Of a stretch of DNA of 64,000 nucleotides, positions 22,690 through 35,285 are shown piece by piece. A program made the position numbers and the translations under genes. This stretch comes from Trema orientale. Lineage: Eukaryota; Streptophyta; Magnoliopsida; Rosales; Cannabaceae. The DNA lies in the NCBI GenBank assembly GCA_002914845.1, contig JXTC01000063.1, positions 507,830 through 571,829 of the forward strand, read 5' to 3'. The notes beneath the pieces were generated by a model. That model saw nothing but the letters and a program-made list of their open reading frames with translations. It was not told where the DNA came from and made no database searches. Numbering within the stretch: position 1 is the first letter of the stretch; each line of letters begins with the position of its first letter.

Positions 22690-25600
22690 ATGTAAGTATT
22701 CAATCTTCTATAAAAAATTATAAGAACTCTGTTTTTAAAAATAAAAAATAAAAATCATATGACGACAAGTTTATTTTGTAACCTGTATTAACATTTATAA
22801 AATTGCAAAAAAATGGTTTACAAACAACTTAACAAATTTTAATTTTTTTTTTTTTTGAGCTTTATGTTTTTATCTCGTGTGATTGTGGAAATGTGACAGA
22901 TTTCTGAAAATTACTACTTACTTGTCATTCTTTTTTAGTGAAAATTTCACTTTAGATTTTTTTTTTTTCTAGATATATGTAGTAATTTTTGTTCCATAAC
23001 CCATCTTTCGATAGTTAAGAAGACAAATGTGTTATAAACAGTTCAAAGAAATTGGTTCTAGCTAGGATAAGTTTTATTTGATCTTAATAAGATTTGTTGC
23101 GATTTCTCTTGTTGTTAAACCTGGCTAAGCCTTAAAATTAAAAAATAAAATATAATTTTTCAGGAATTTAAACGAGACGCGCGTGGAACTAATTGATGAA
23201 GCACTGCAGTCTGATCTCCTTGCCTTAAGAAAAATATATGGGCTTCTTCAAAGTATTATTGGATATGGTATTCCAAATATTAGCATAGAAAATGTATGTC
23301 ATTCTTACCTCATCTCTTTATTAAATTTTTTATCTATTTTACTTTGGTATTTCACACTTGTTCGAAATGACCCTACTTCTAGTAGCCTGTTACTTTCCAT
23401 GCCATATATGGCCACATAATCCTCAAATTTATTGACTACTTCCTAGTACCATGCTACTTCTATAAGGTTGAGTGCACAACTACGACATATATAACAATAT
23501 TGTTGTCTTCATTCACGTACTGACTTAGAAAAAGAACAAGGATATTATCTTGCTAGAATTTTAAGGTTCTGTGGCTTAGCTAGAATTTATCTTGCTTGAG
23601 TGAAGAGTTTTAATTTATATAGATGAGACGGTAATTACTTTCAAGTCAAATACCTGGACCTCAGGAGTATATTTGGCCGAGTTAAATATTTCCCCATCTT
23701 TTTTCTGGCACACTGGCAATATCTAGAGTTTTGTTACTTTGGAGGAAAAAAGGGCAAAAAAGAAAGAAGAAAAAAGAAATAAAGTTAATATATATGACTA
23801 GCTTCTCATGTTCAATTATTACTTGTGCAATTCCATCATATCTTGATGAAGGCTTGCAAACTATTGGATAGAAAATCACTTCAACTATTCAAGAATCTTC
23901 TGGATGATACTAAACTAAGGCTCTTCAAGAGTGCTCATTCTGAGGTAAACTTAATTAAACCATGGACTAGTTTATATATGCCTTTTTTTTTTTAAAGCTA
24001 GCTAGTACCATACAGTAAATTTCATATTTCTGATCGCTAGTAATTTTATTGTTTCATTTTATTTTTAACAGATATTTAAAGCATATAATGATCAATCAGA
24101 TGTCTTTAACACGCAAACCACAAAGTTAAACCCTCCTCAGGAGAATATTCTTTCCGGAAAGGATTCCAATAGCCACAAAAATACTATCCCTAGAGATGAC
24201 GAGGAAAGATCTATAAAGCCACGAGAAGTAGTTTCCGAGTTCTCTAAACTCAGCTTGTCATCGATGATAGCTGAAAGCCAAAAGAATCAACCGAGTCAGA
24301 TTATGTGTGATCAACATATCAAGGAGAAGGCCAAAGTCCCAATTAGCAAAGAAAAGGTCGTTGATCAGTCGGCGAAAGGTGGTGAAATAACGAGGGAAAA
24401 AATTGATGGTGAAATATCAAAACCAGGTTCAAGAAATAATATGGTCATGAGTTCAGTTGGTTGTTCCCCTTCGTTTGTTTCAATTTCAACTGAGAAAAAG
24501 TGTGATATCGTAGCGACGAATTATGACTTTTCGAAGGAAGTAACAAAAGCGATTAAGCAAATAGATTCCCACATTTTGGCTTTGCAACTTTTGAAGACCA
24601 GTACTACTCCTGTTAAAAGTAATGAGACTGCTTTGTTTGAGACATTAATGGAGAGCAAGATAAGTGGTCGTGTTGGCAAGTCAACTTGGGGTGTAAATGA
24701 ATCGTTGAGTCAGCAAACAAGGAAGGTTTATGACAGTGGACAAACGCCAAAAGCGGAAAAGACGAGTGGGTTTTCTGGTGAGAATGTGAAGGCAATGGTG
24801 GACAGATTCGAATCGCCGAGACTGAGTCAACCTGCTAGTGAGACCAATCAAAGGGTAAGCTATGTTCATGGCTTAAGGGTGCCTCTGAGTCAGGATGATC
24901 AAACGGTTAAGAAAGGGATGACTGGAGACACATCAAGATCTGTGCCTTTCGTGATGTCTCAAGATCATGATCAAAAGCTGAGTCGGAGCATGAATCCTGG
25001 GTCAAACGTCAGAAGGGAGAAGAAACCACCGATTCAGGTAATCATGAGACCGACTCTACTGGACCAAACAGATAATCAGAGAAGAAATAAACCCTGGCGA
25101 AAGACAGTTCTATCTCCGGCCGAGACCAGCTCAAGCACACATTCTTCATCCTCAACCGGCATAGAAAGTGAAACTGGATCATATTTGGTTCCGAGCTCCA
25201 CAGACAACAGTGAAAGTGAGCAACAAAGTAGCTCCTACTATGGAAGAACTGGACCTAGTCAGACAAAAACAAATGTATCAAGAAGAAGAGACTCACCAGA
25301 GGGGATTGGACGATTGAGGAGGATTAAAAACAAGCTAGGGTTCATCTTCCACCACCAACACCACCATCACCATCATCACCATCACCATAGCAATTGGAAG
25401 CTACTGCAAAAGATCTTCCACTCTAAGAAAAAGGGCGAGCATTATAACCATGGAAGAACGGAAGCTGCAGGAAAAAAGCTGTCGAGAAAATCAGTTGTGA
25501 AAAGTAATATGAAGCAAGGCAGCCGGGACAATGTCGGACAGTTTCATGCTTTGGTGCAAGGGTTACTGCAGCATGCCGGTGGCCACCGTCTCAAGAAGCC

Positions 25601-25757
25601 AGAGATAATTAGAGGCGGCCGAAATAAGAAGTTGGTGAAGAAGATTCATTGGTGGCAACGGTTTCAGCGCCATAAGGGAGTGAAGCTGCCTAACAGACGA
25701 GGCCGTGTTAAGGTAGGGTTTACCAGTAAAACACCAAAACTAAAGTTGAGATTGTAA
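22690..25757 (+). CDS. Basic, His-tract nuclear-type protein, probably KOKOPELLI-like (636 aa)
   Basis: Proposed coding exons are 22690-22691 (AT of the start codon), 23164-23293, 23852-23944 and 24072-25757. All phases agree and the borders are GT-AG. Residues 1-75 are leucine-rich helices (ELIDEALQSDLLALRKIYGL, then KLLDRKSLQLFKNLLDD). The middle (80-480) is Ser/Lys/Thr-rich and probably disordered. Then comes a tract of ten consecutive His after His-His-Gln, followed by a basic C terminus with FHALVQGLLQHAGGH, KKIHWWQRF and RGRVKVGF motifs. From memory this fits plant KOKOPELLI proteins (At5g63720, male gametophyte and double fertilisation), but I am only moderately sure. The acceptor at 23851 has a weak pyrimidine tract. 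If the first exon is wrong, translation could start at the in-frame ATG at 24255. Confidence 0.65.
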
Positions 25758-26442
25758 AACAAAAACTTATAACCAAGAGCGATCCCTTTATTTATCACCA
25801 GTCTGAGATCCACACCATCCACGACTGAGGCGATAGTATTACGAATATCATTTTTCTCACATAAATTGTATGTTTTCAAATACAGTGGATTTTGGATACG
25901 AATGCATTTCTGTTGCTATACGGCGTTATCAATAAATAGGCGAGCCCTAAAGGAGGTTGCACTTTTACCGTACGTGAACTGCGTAAAAAGAGACACTCTA
26001 GCCTATAATCCTTTCTTTAATCGTCCAAAAAAAAGTGGAACCTTGCATTCAATTGTAATTTTTCAATAACTACGGATGCAACTTACCTGCTCAAGAGAAA
26101 CGTTATTGAAGCAAAATGAGAAACGTTATTGAAGCAAAATGACTAAGACTGTGATGCATATTTATGTATGTGGAAGACGATAGTACATACAAACTATAGG
26201 GTAAATTTCCACCCCAAGTAAGAAGGAACAAGTGGGGGAAAATTAAAACACATCCCACCTTTCCACGACAAAATTACAAGAGATATTAACTTCACCTGTG
26301 TGTTAGCAGCTAATTTCGACTGAGCTAGGGCCAAAGTGCTCTCCAACCATATATGCCAAAATCTCGGCCTCAAAAACTTTTTCCTTCCTTTCTTCGTATC
26401 TTTCTTCCTTCTTCACTGTTCTACAAAATTTCCAGATACTCA
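25758..26442. other. convergent 3' regions of two genes
   Basis: This is the gap between the KOKOPELLI-like stop (+) and the CPL2 stop (-), which point at each other. It holds a 25-base tandem duplication near 26093-26142 (unit GAGAAACGTTATTGAAGCAA plus AATGA). No separate gene is supported. Confidence 0.5.
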
Positions 26443-29400
26443 TCAAACTTGGTGCCCGTTTTTCTGCTGCCATGAAGTTGCCGAGTCTTGAGAATCTTGC
26501 TGAAGTCCCTCCTTTGATCGTTTAGTTGGAACAGATTGCTGCAATCTGGAGATTTAATAGGGAAAAAAAAAATCAGCCCGCCATAAAATTTTTAGCATCA
26601 GCGAATATTTAATTGAGCACATACCCATAAATGATACAAGCATAAAAATTAAAATTAAAGTGCATGAAAAGAAAAAAACAAAAGTCATGCAGATATCATC
26701 AATAGTCACGAACAGTACAGAGGAGAAATTCAGAAGAAAAATTTAAACAAGAGATTCAACCAATATTTATAAATCTTGCATTTATCCCAGATTTATTCGG
26801 GAAACTTGACCCTCAGTAACAACCTCAAGAAACCAATTGTTAGAAAGACATAAAATAAGTAACTCATAAAAAATTGAAAAACATAATATATTCCAGAATC
26901 CGATAAAATAATTGATCACTTCAGATTACTAAAAAGCTATAAAGCAACTGTCCTCGCCAGCAATAAACACAAATGATGAAAGAATTCTGCATATTACCTT
27001 GGGGAATTGGCACGCTTTTGTACTTGCTGATTTGCTGCTGTGGAAGAAGTACTCCCAAGTTCAACATCAGCCACCTGTAAATGTTTGTCATTAATATGTA
27101 GGAACCAACCAGGGCCAATCAAGAGAAAAGATATTTCAGAATATACAAAAATAGGAAAAACATCGTGAATGCATAGATGATACAGCTCTTCTTTATAATC
27201 TTTGGGGGGGGGGGAGGAATCCATCTGTGGTTCACAAGCTTGTAATAATTAATCCACTGAACAACTTTGGGCACACAACATACGTAAGGGCATTTGAAAG
27301 AAACTGAGTCATAAATGACTCCTTTGAAATAAATAAATTTACTATAGTGATAATCAAAGCAGGGTAAAGTCACACTAATAGGTGCCTCATTTTGGGCTCA
27401 GAATAATGATCTTAGAGGAACTAAATTCAGGGTTGAAATAATGACCATCGGGAAAAAGTAAAAAACTTTACCTTTTTTCCCTTATGGACCAACGAAGTTG
27501 TATAAACAAATAATAAACAAAAGTGTTGATAAACATAAGCAAAATATCCGTATCAATACTTGGGAATACTTGGATAATGGGTAGAACTAGGGACTGACCA
27601 CCAATTTCTTACCTTTGAAAAATGAATTAATGGAGCCTGGACATGGCAGCAGTAGCAGACATGGAGTCAGCTCACTCCCCTTATTCAGTGTTTTAGCCAT
27701 CAAATTGGTCCAATGCAAAATTTGAAAAAGGAGTGGTTTTCAGTACATAACCACTAACCTTTATCTGGAAATGTCTTTGCCCACATACCCTTTATCCAAG
27801 CATCACCTATGTTTTTGAGCATAAAAAATCAAATCAACTACTGAAAGCATCATCAAGAATCCCCACCTCAGAAGTGCTTTCTTTGGGCAATTCGCCTTCT
27901 CTGAGCGCTTCTGCTGATCCAGGTTTAATAATATCCCATAGAAATCCATTGTCATTTCCAAGAGAAAGCTTATCAAAATCTCGGTCCACAGCAGCTCCAG
28001 AGCGAGATGCAATATAAGCTACATATTTTTCTGCAAATCCATGCATAATAGTTATATTCAGCATCTTTTTTGCACATTCTTAATGAATCTATAACTATAA
28101 AATGCAATATTCTGTCCATACTCAAAGCCATAAATGTGCATCAGAAAGGAAGCCTTTCCCCCAGACCCTATTAATAACTATTACCCTGGTCCACAAAAGC
28201 CCCAACTTAAGCTCAAAAAATTGTTTTCTTTAACGATTGACTGATGAAGACAAATTTCAAGGGGGCTAACCGTGAACAAACAATCCCCGCAACTAACTAA
28301 GATCTTTCTTTTATTATAAGAATAAAATTCAAGATGGAGCTATACTAATCAAGCACCGATGAACCCCATTCAACCCATTTCAAGTTAATTAGGGGGGGGG
28401 GGAAAAAAAAAGGAACCCGGTAAGCCCCTTCAGATCAGGTGTGTAGCCAAAAAGTGCGCAGAAGAATTCTATGAACACAAGAACTGAGGGAAAAGAGGAA
28501 AAAATATCTCAACTAGAGGATATACCAGCCAAGTTATGAAGGGCATTCTCGGCAGCTTGTTGTTGGGCATCCTTTCTTGTCTTGCCCATTCCAACACCTA
28601 TCTTCTCACCAGTGAACAAAACCTAAACATAAGAGTCAACAGTAAGCATGATAGATTAAAAAAACAACTCAAGGTGGTCCTCAAAATTTACAAGACGGGC
28701 AAAATGATAACAAAATAGCATCAAGAAATAGGAGTTCTAAATTATCACCACATATTTCCAAGTTCATTACACCAAAACATGGAAATAACTTGATTTGTTT
28801 GACATATAGAGCTAGCTTCAGAACCACTGCCTTTTAAGAAAACACTTGTTGATAATTAATGAATGAAAGTGTTTCAACTCCATGGATAGAAACAAATATT
28901 CAGACGAGATGATCAATATTGTCTTATTAGAAGTGACCATAAGTAGTAAAGACTACACAAAATACTGCCTAGAAAGGAAGAATGGGGCAGTAAACTAGTC
29001 ACTACCGACCTCAATAGAAAACTGCAAATCCTTACTGGTGCTAAGAACAGACTTGAACTCAACCTGCAAAGAAAAGCATAATATAGAAACTATAAAAAAT
29101 AATAATAATAAAAAAATAAAAATAAAAAATAAAAACTCCGACTGCAGTCACATACCTTTGAGCTGCATCTTCGTGCAATTTCTTGCAGAACTCCAATAGA
29201 TAAAGGGGATGGTAGCAAGTTAAGCTTTCCACCTTCAGCATGAAAATCTCGATTGTTGGAAGATGCCTGATTTTGCGTTACACCAGTATCTGCAAAAAGC
29301 AATAATCAGCTACAAACATAAAACTATTGATGTTCATAAATGTCCTCTGACAAAACATAATGCTTTTCCTTCTAAGTCCAACTTGAGTTCTGCCAATCAT

Positions 29401-32400
29401 CCACTTAGAGCAATTATAATAATCAGTGCATCAAGAAGAAATATTTCAAGAAACAGACTCTTGCAACATAAGTCTATGGGATGTAAAACAATTCTAAAGC
29501 AAATCTATCCAAATCTCTCCATTTGTTTGACATAAACTTCCCCAGTAAAAAAGATCAATTCACCTACCCGATAGCTGATTGGCAAGAGGAAGATTTTGCT
29601 TTTGTGAATTATGTCCATTGTGCACCTGTAGATAAGCATATTTCAACCAAATAAGTCAATATTAGCTACAAGTAATAGCTTCATAGGGCATCGCTGAAAC
29701 TAGAAGTCTTTCCAAAATAAAGTACAAGAAAATTCTGAGCAAACCTCTTCAACCTTCACTTCAGATTTTTGTGAGAGTAAACCAGTGGGAGTAGAACCCG
29801 AAGTCGTATATGAAGATGAGTTCTGATGAGCTCGTTGCTTGTCGGGTTTTGACGCACCAGAGTCTTGAAGAGGCCCCAAAGGACGATTCTTTAGATGTCC
29901 TCTACTGATGTCATCATCTACCAACCAACCTCCCTGTGCCTGTACTGAAGGTGCTGAAAGTTGTGAAGGCAACCTAGATATAAGTGGGGGTTCACCAGAG
30001 CTTTGATTCCGTAAGTCTAGACCATACTTCATGGTACCAACTCCTCTCTTTATATCATGATCACGATCCGAAAAGCTGTCTCGTCTAACAGGAGGTCCAA
30101 GCAAACCAGGTCCTAATAAAAAGTACAAAGAAATTACAACCTGACATCATACACTCAAAACCAAGATATCATAAACATGTAATGACTCCGTACTCTGAGA
30201 AGGCAGAAGTGGTCCCAAAGATGCAGGGTTAATAGCATTCGGAAGAATTGGAACAGTGGACTGAGAGGTTTCAGATCTTATCTCAGCATTGTTTATCATA
30301 GAATAAGATGCTGATTCCATAACATGCCTATCATCCTAAAAAGAAAATTCAAATAAATTGTCAATTTGTCACCCTTACACATGCTCAGCAAAAGTAGCAG
30401 CTAGTAAAACTTAATCCTTGCAGAAAAACTGACAAATAAAGAAATCTACTATAAGATTATTCTAATTGATTTTGCTAGCATGGGAAAGCAGATCATATAC
30501 AATAAACTCAACGATGAAAACTTACAGCCTGGCTCAATCGGTGTTCAACTTCGACACCGTTAATTCCTTCATTGATGGGAGGAATTCCATTTGGTACAAA
30601 ACCAGCATCCTAACATTGATAAAATGTGTAAAAATAAAAGAAATGTGTGAATGCACACATTCACTAATGACTAAACAAATTAAAAAATATATATTTTACC
30701 AAGCATGTACCTCTGACATCAAGTAGTTGCTCACATCAGGAGATGGAGGTAAATTCACCACATCATCTTCATAAAACACATCAGAGATTCTTCGTAATAA
30801 AATCTCATCAAATTCTCTGGAACACATAGCAATACAGATGCCACATCTTAGAATCTGAGTTATGAAAGAAGCACTAATAAAAAAATATTATCAAGAGAGC
30901 TTACTTGAAAAAGCAACCTCTGACATTGCATGCAACATTTCTTGCTACACATAGGACAGGAACGGCATTTGCTGTCTGTTAGAGAAATAGAGAGAAAATT
31001 ATCAATAGAGGTGACCCAAAAAAAAATAAAAATAGAAAGAACTTAAATTGGAATGGAAGCTTAAAAATACACAATTCAATACCTCTGCCTGAGGAGCATA
31101 ATAAGGAGTGAATGCTGGAACTACATGAACTCGAGGTTGATCCTTATCTTCCCAAACTTTTAAACGGTCGTCGATTACCATTGCCATTTTTGAGTGACAG
31201 ATGCCATCTTGGAAGACATTAATCAAGGATTTCCTGGATCCTAACATGGGATAAAGAAAAAAAAAAAAAAGTTAGAATTTGCCCATTGTTTTGTTTGCAG
31301 AGAGAGGCCTGAACAAAGTACGTAGAGTGCATCATTATTGGACGTCAATTAATTATGCAAATACTTCAATGAGTTGACTACAAGAAGCAACCTCCATTTT
31401 GTACTCTCATCTTTCAATTTCTGATAAATTCTAAAAATCTATAACTGGAAACAACAGAACAATAGCTTTCAACCGAAAAGAACGGCAGATAAATTTAATC
31501 TCGTATATCAAACTCCAAGTATTTTAGAATGCAGAAAGATTTCAAGCATGAGGGTAGACTGAATGTCGTTTCTCAAGGCTCCCTAAAAGGAAAACTTGCC
31601 TGATTTGACACAAACAATACGATTCAGGAGTTGCTTTAGACCAATAAGATGTGACCCTGGATCAAGAAGTCTCCATATTTCTAAAGCATAATCTCTTTCA
31701 GCCATTGTACAAACATAAACTTCAAATCTTTTCCTTCCTTTTGCGGTTAAGTAACTTCTCAAATCTTCCCATGCGGGTCGTAACCGCACAAGCACACTGG
31801 TATCACGAATCTGCATTGAGATTAACAACATACAAAACTATGCTCAAACTACTTGGCTCACCTGGATGATACTTGAAATAGATCATATGTTTGAAAAGAT
31901 ATAAACTGAGCAACATTGATGTTGCTAAGCCAAGGGACGAGCAAGCTTCTAATAACCTTGGGACCAGATCTTTAGAGTTCAATTAATTATTCAAAAAAAA
32001 AAGTTTAAAACCATGTGGATTCCTACCTAATGGGTGATGCTACTGACTCTTGAAACAAGAAAAACAATAGAAAAAAATTCTCGTAGGAAAAGAAGTAAGA
32101 GGAAACAAATACATCTTATCAAATGAGACATGTACTTGATCTGTCTCTAGCTTATGGGGGATGTTTAAATATTGCACCATGTATCCATGTTCGACCCCAT
32201 TTTTTGGGTCCTAAGAGTGAATATTCCACCAAGTATCCATGTTCGTCCAATTCTATTTAATTTCCATCATTTTAAGGTGTCTGCCCCCCTTCAATCTAAC
32301 TTAACGCATTGTTGATCCTCTTTTTCTCTCACAAAAAACAAAACATGAATTCCGATATCGAAAGGTAAACAGACAAGTGAATAAATAACCATGTAGATCA

Positions 32401-33382
32401 ATGCAACAAACAAATGGTACCGAGATAGATCTTCTAACCTCGGGATTAATGCGAGTGAGGACAATATTCTTATCTTGTAATCTAATTACAGGCCGAACTT
32501 TTCTTTCATGGTTGTAGGATAGCGGAGGAACTTCCTCCATTTGAACCTTAAACATCTTCCCGTTATCCATCACACTATCACTCTCCGCGTATTGCTTCAA
32601 GATTAGTCGATCATCCATGTAGCGCTTCAGCTCAGCATTCATTCCGGCTAAGCGCAGAGGATCAACCTCGCGCGCAATCCAGCTCCGTAGAACTTCGATC
32701 CTATCCTCGAACGACTTCATCGTGTTCGCAACGATTAGCGTCTCGTCGAGATCAAATACGATCGAGAGGCACCGCATATTCAACATTCCTAGCGAAGCAT
32801 TATACAAACCTTTCGGAACTGAATAGCACCAAAACCGCGGATACTTCTTCTGCTTACTCAGCATCGCCACCAAGTGAATCTCTTCATCCCCAACCAATAC
32901 CACCGCCGTCTACAAAGCCAAAAACCAAAAGAAAACAAAGATAACTAACCTAAATTATCCCAAATTCGAGAGATTAAATTTGAATTTTGTTATCAATTTA
33001 AATTTGAGGACAGTACTACATTTTCTCGGCATCCAAACAGAAACTAGAAAAATCGGGAAGGAAAAAAAAAAAAAAAAGGCGAAAAGAAGGCGAAGAGAGA
33101 GATGGGAACCTTCAATTCGTAGTGGCAGGAGGCGTGAAGATTGATCAAGTGCGGCTGTTCGACGGGAGAAGACGATTCGAGCTTGCAGCAGACTGAGAAC
33201 GAAGCAATGGTTTGGAGAATCGAGAGAGGAGGGCATCGCTCGCTCTGCGGCGATATCCGGTGGATTCGAATCTCGTTGTTTGGGAACTGGAAATTCGGGT
33301 GATCCTTAACCGGAATAACATCCAATTCTCCCAAACACAAGTCCCCATGGTAGACCAAAGATTTAAGCCCTAAACGACTCAT
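26443..33382 (-). CDS. CPL2: RNA polymerase II CTD phosphatase-like 2 (sixteen exons, 856 aa)
   Basis: Exons, right to left: 33110-33382, 32439-32909, 31600-31810, 31083-31240, 30905-30975, 30711-30816, 30526-30609, 30194-30335, 29745-30112, 29568-29625, 29156-29289, 29010-29063, 28526-28622, 27867-28030, 26998-27074, 26443-26545; every phase agrees. The FCP1-type catalytic motif DLDET is at 144-148, followed by [19 protein letters not shown] and [20 protein letters not shown]. One dsRNA-binding domain lies at about 675-748 ([12 protein letters not shown] to [13 protein letters not shown]), and a basic KRANSPR/TKRSKEG signal near the end suggests nuclear location. CPL1 has two dsRNA-binding domains, so the single domain and the N-terminal text point to CPL2. 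The family dephosphorylates Ser5 of the Pol II tail and affects stress and auxin responses. Intron 3 uses a GC donor (31598-31599). Confidence 0.93.
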
Positions 33383-33660
33383 TAGGATCCACTTTGACTA
33401 GCCGTGAAGACGAGCCAAACAGGATTAAAAAAAAAATGGAGCCAAACAGGAAAATGTCTGTAAAATTCGATGAATTTGGCCAAATTCCCTATTTGGTTTC
33501 CCAGCTTCGCTCGCTATTTCTCTTGGCTCCCTCCACTCACACACTTAAGTGCCCCTTTTTTTTTAGTTTTTAGCTCTCTCTCGCTCCCTCACTCTCTCTC
33601 TCTCTCTCCTCTCCCTCTATTTGTTTTGCCTACGGTTTCAAACGAGGGTCATAGTTCGCG

Positions 33661-33810
33661 TATTTATAGGCCCGTGGGCTTCTTACAACGTCAGCCTTTT
33701 GTGAAATTACGGAAAGGCCTACTTAGTACGGACCATATTCAGCTATTTTCAAGCTTGTCGCCGAATCACGAGTTGCCAACTGTGGGATACGTCATGCCCT
33801 TCGCGGGAAA
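33661..33810 (-). promoter_or_regulatory. CPL2 promoter: TATA box and E2F-like site
   Basis: On the minus strand CTATAAATA lies at 33661-33669, about 280 bases before the start codon. Further upstream, TTTCCCGCGAA (complement of 33800-33810) fits the E2F consensus TTTCCCGC. Both elements recur, in the same order, upstream of the truncated CPL2 copy. CT-rich leader sequence fills 33560-33620. Confidence 0.6.
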
Positions 33811-34039
33811 CAGATGACTGAACGTTTAGACCAAGTGGCGTTCTTATAAGCTATCCAATTTGAGAATAGAAACGAAGAGTATTTAGAAAAGAAAAGTAAA
33901 CGTAACTTACATGGCGGTATTTACTTTCACCAAAAAAAAAAAAATACGTGGCGGTATTTACTTGATTTTTTTTTAATTATTAAATACGAAAAAATATCAT
34001 AAATTTACCTTATTGTGGGACCCGCTTTTATAACGCACG

Positions 34040-34135
34040 CCACGTGGACGTCCCAGTGGATAAGGAGCGAAACCGAGGACAGTTAGCTGACACGTGGGCA
34101 GAGAAACTATCTGGGAACCACGAATGTGTCACGTG
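34040..34135. promoter_or_regulatory. cluster of three CACGTG boxes
   Basis: CACGTG occurs at 34041-34046 (within CCACGTGG), 34091-34096 and 34130-34135. The palindrome GGACGTCC lies at 34046-34053. This resembles a set of ABRE/G-box sites about 660-750 bases upstream of CPL2. It could equally belong to the adjacent LTR-like block. Confidence 0.45.
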
Positions 34136-34154
34136 ATGACATTTAGGCCCATAC

Positions 34155-34701
34155 TGTCAAAGTGGGACAAGGTAGGGCCCGTCCAGATCTGGGATGGGCT
34201 CGGCCCAACCAGACCCCTGTCCTAACAGTTTGGGGGGTCGGGAGCCTTGAGGGTCTTCCGCTAGAAGACCCTCGGGGGCAACGCGCAGTCCAGACCCAGA
34301 CCAAGCATTTAATGCGATCCTGGGTAGGTGTGCGTATTAATTGTATCTCCCTGGGAGGACGGCGGGACTGTAGACGCCGCTCCATGTCAGGGCTCACGTC
34401 GAATCTAGTGACAGGGAACAAACCGTACCAATCTTAGCCGTGATTCCAGGAACGAGCTAAGACACGGGAAAGGAAACCTCGGAATTGGATCCCGATTCCG
34501 AGGATATAAATATCGCCCGCACTGGAACAAAAAAAAAGGTAATTTTATGATTCCACTTTCATGATCTATTAGAGCCGATATCTGACTTAAGCATCGGAGA
34601 GTCTTTGGTCCATGGGGGGGCCCCGGGGAGGCTAGGTGAGTCTATAACCTGTCAGTCAGAAGCAGCAGAGACACGAAGACAGTTGGGAAAACCGTCCCAA
34701 C
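34155..34701 (+). mobile_element. LTR-like retroelement fragment
   Basis: A GC-rich block with LTR-style features: TATA-like GATATAAATATCGCCC near 34503, then GCCGATATCTGACTTAAGCA plus TCGGAG, a phrase common just after the TATA box in plant Ty3/gypsy LTRs, and an end at CCGTCCCAACA. Possible TG/CA ends are 34155 and 34701, but I found no target duplication. The overlapping open frames on both strands here are not genes. Confidence 0.5.
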
Positions 34702-34947
34702 ACTTGTTATCATCTATATTTTCAATACCAGTTTGTTTTGGACAATCTCTTTAAATATGATTTTCTTTTTTCTTTTTTCATAGTGTGTATAAGAGATTGC
34801 TAAATAGCACCGTATGATGCTCAACACTACATGATATCGCAGTTTGTTAGTGGCAAATTGCCCATAACATTGCTTTATATATAATCTCTCTGGTCTCCTC
34901 GGTGAGATAACCAGCTTAGGCTAAACTTGCTTGAGCAGTCTAGAGTA

Positions 34948-35285
34948 GAGCTGCAAATATAAGTCGGGCCAATGAGCCGAACCAGGCTGGGCCGAGGTAA
35001 TGAGCCCGTCGGGCCAGTTTTTTTTTAAAAAAGGTTTTTATCGTTTTTGTAAGTATTATTAAAAAAATGATATTTTTACCAAATAGTACTCACCCGACCT
35101 GATTTTGGTCCGATTTTGGCCTGGCCCGGTATTTAGCTATCGAACTATAAGGCATGGTCGGGACTCCTTTTTAGACTTCCAAGTCGAGCCGGCTCAGCCT
35201 ACTATTATTCCCAGGCTGGGTCGGCCTAGCCCGAATTTCCCTTTTGGTTCGAATTGGTCGGGCAGCCCATATTTGCAGCTCTAGC
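34948..35285. mobile_element. GGGCC-rich element with TAGAGCTGCAAATAT ends
   Basis: Inverted termini TAGAGCTGCAAATAT and ATATTTGCAGCTCTA enclose repeated GGGCCGAGC/GGCCCGG-type words. No coding capacity. Related composition is found at 45590-45710 and 54940-55370. The hAT-type assignment is only an inference. Confidence 0.6.

Noticed and set aside
33470..33817. Plus-strand open frame upstream of CPL2 (and its counterpart at 44721-45018)
   Set aside because: It covers the CPL2 promoter and CT-rich leader; the two copies do not conserve the encoded peptide.
34143..34437. Open frames on both strands in the LTR-like block
   Set aside because: GC-rich repeat sequence without stops; neither protein resembles a known family.
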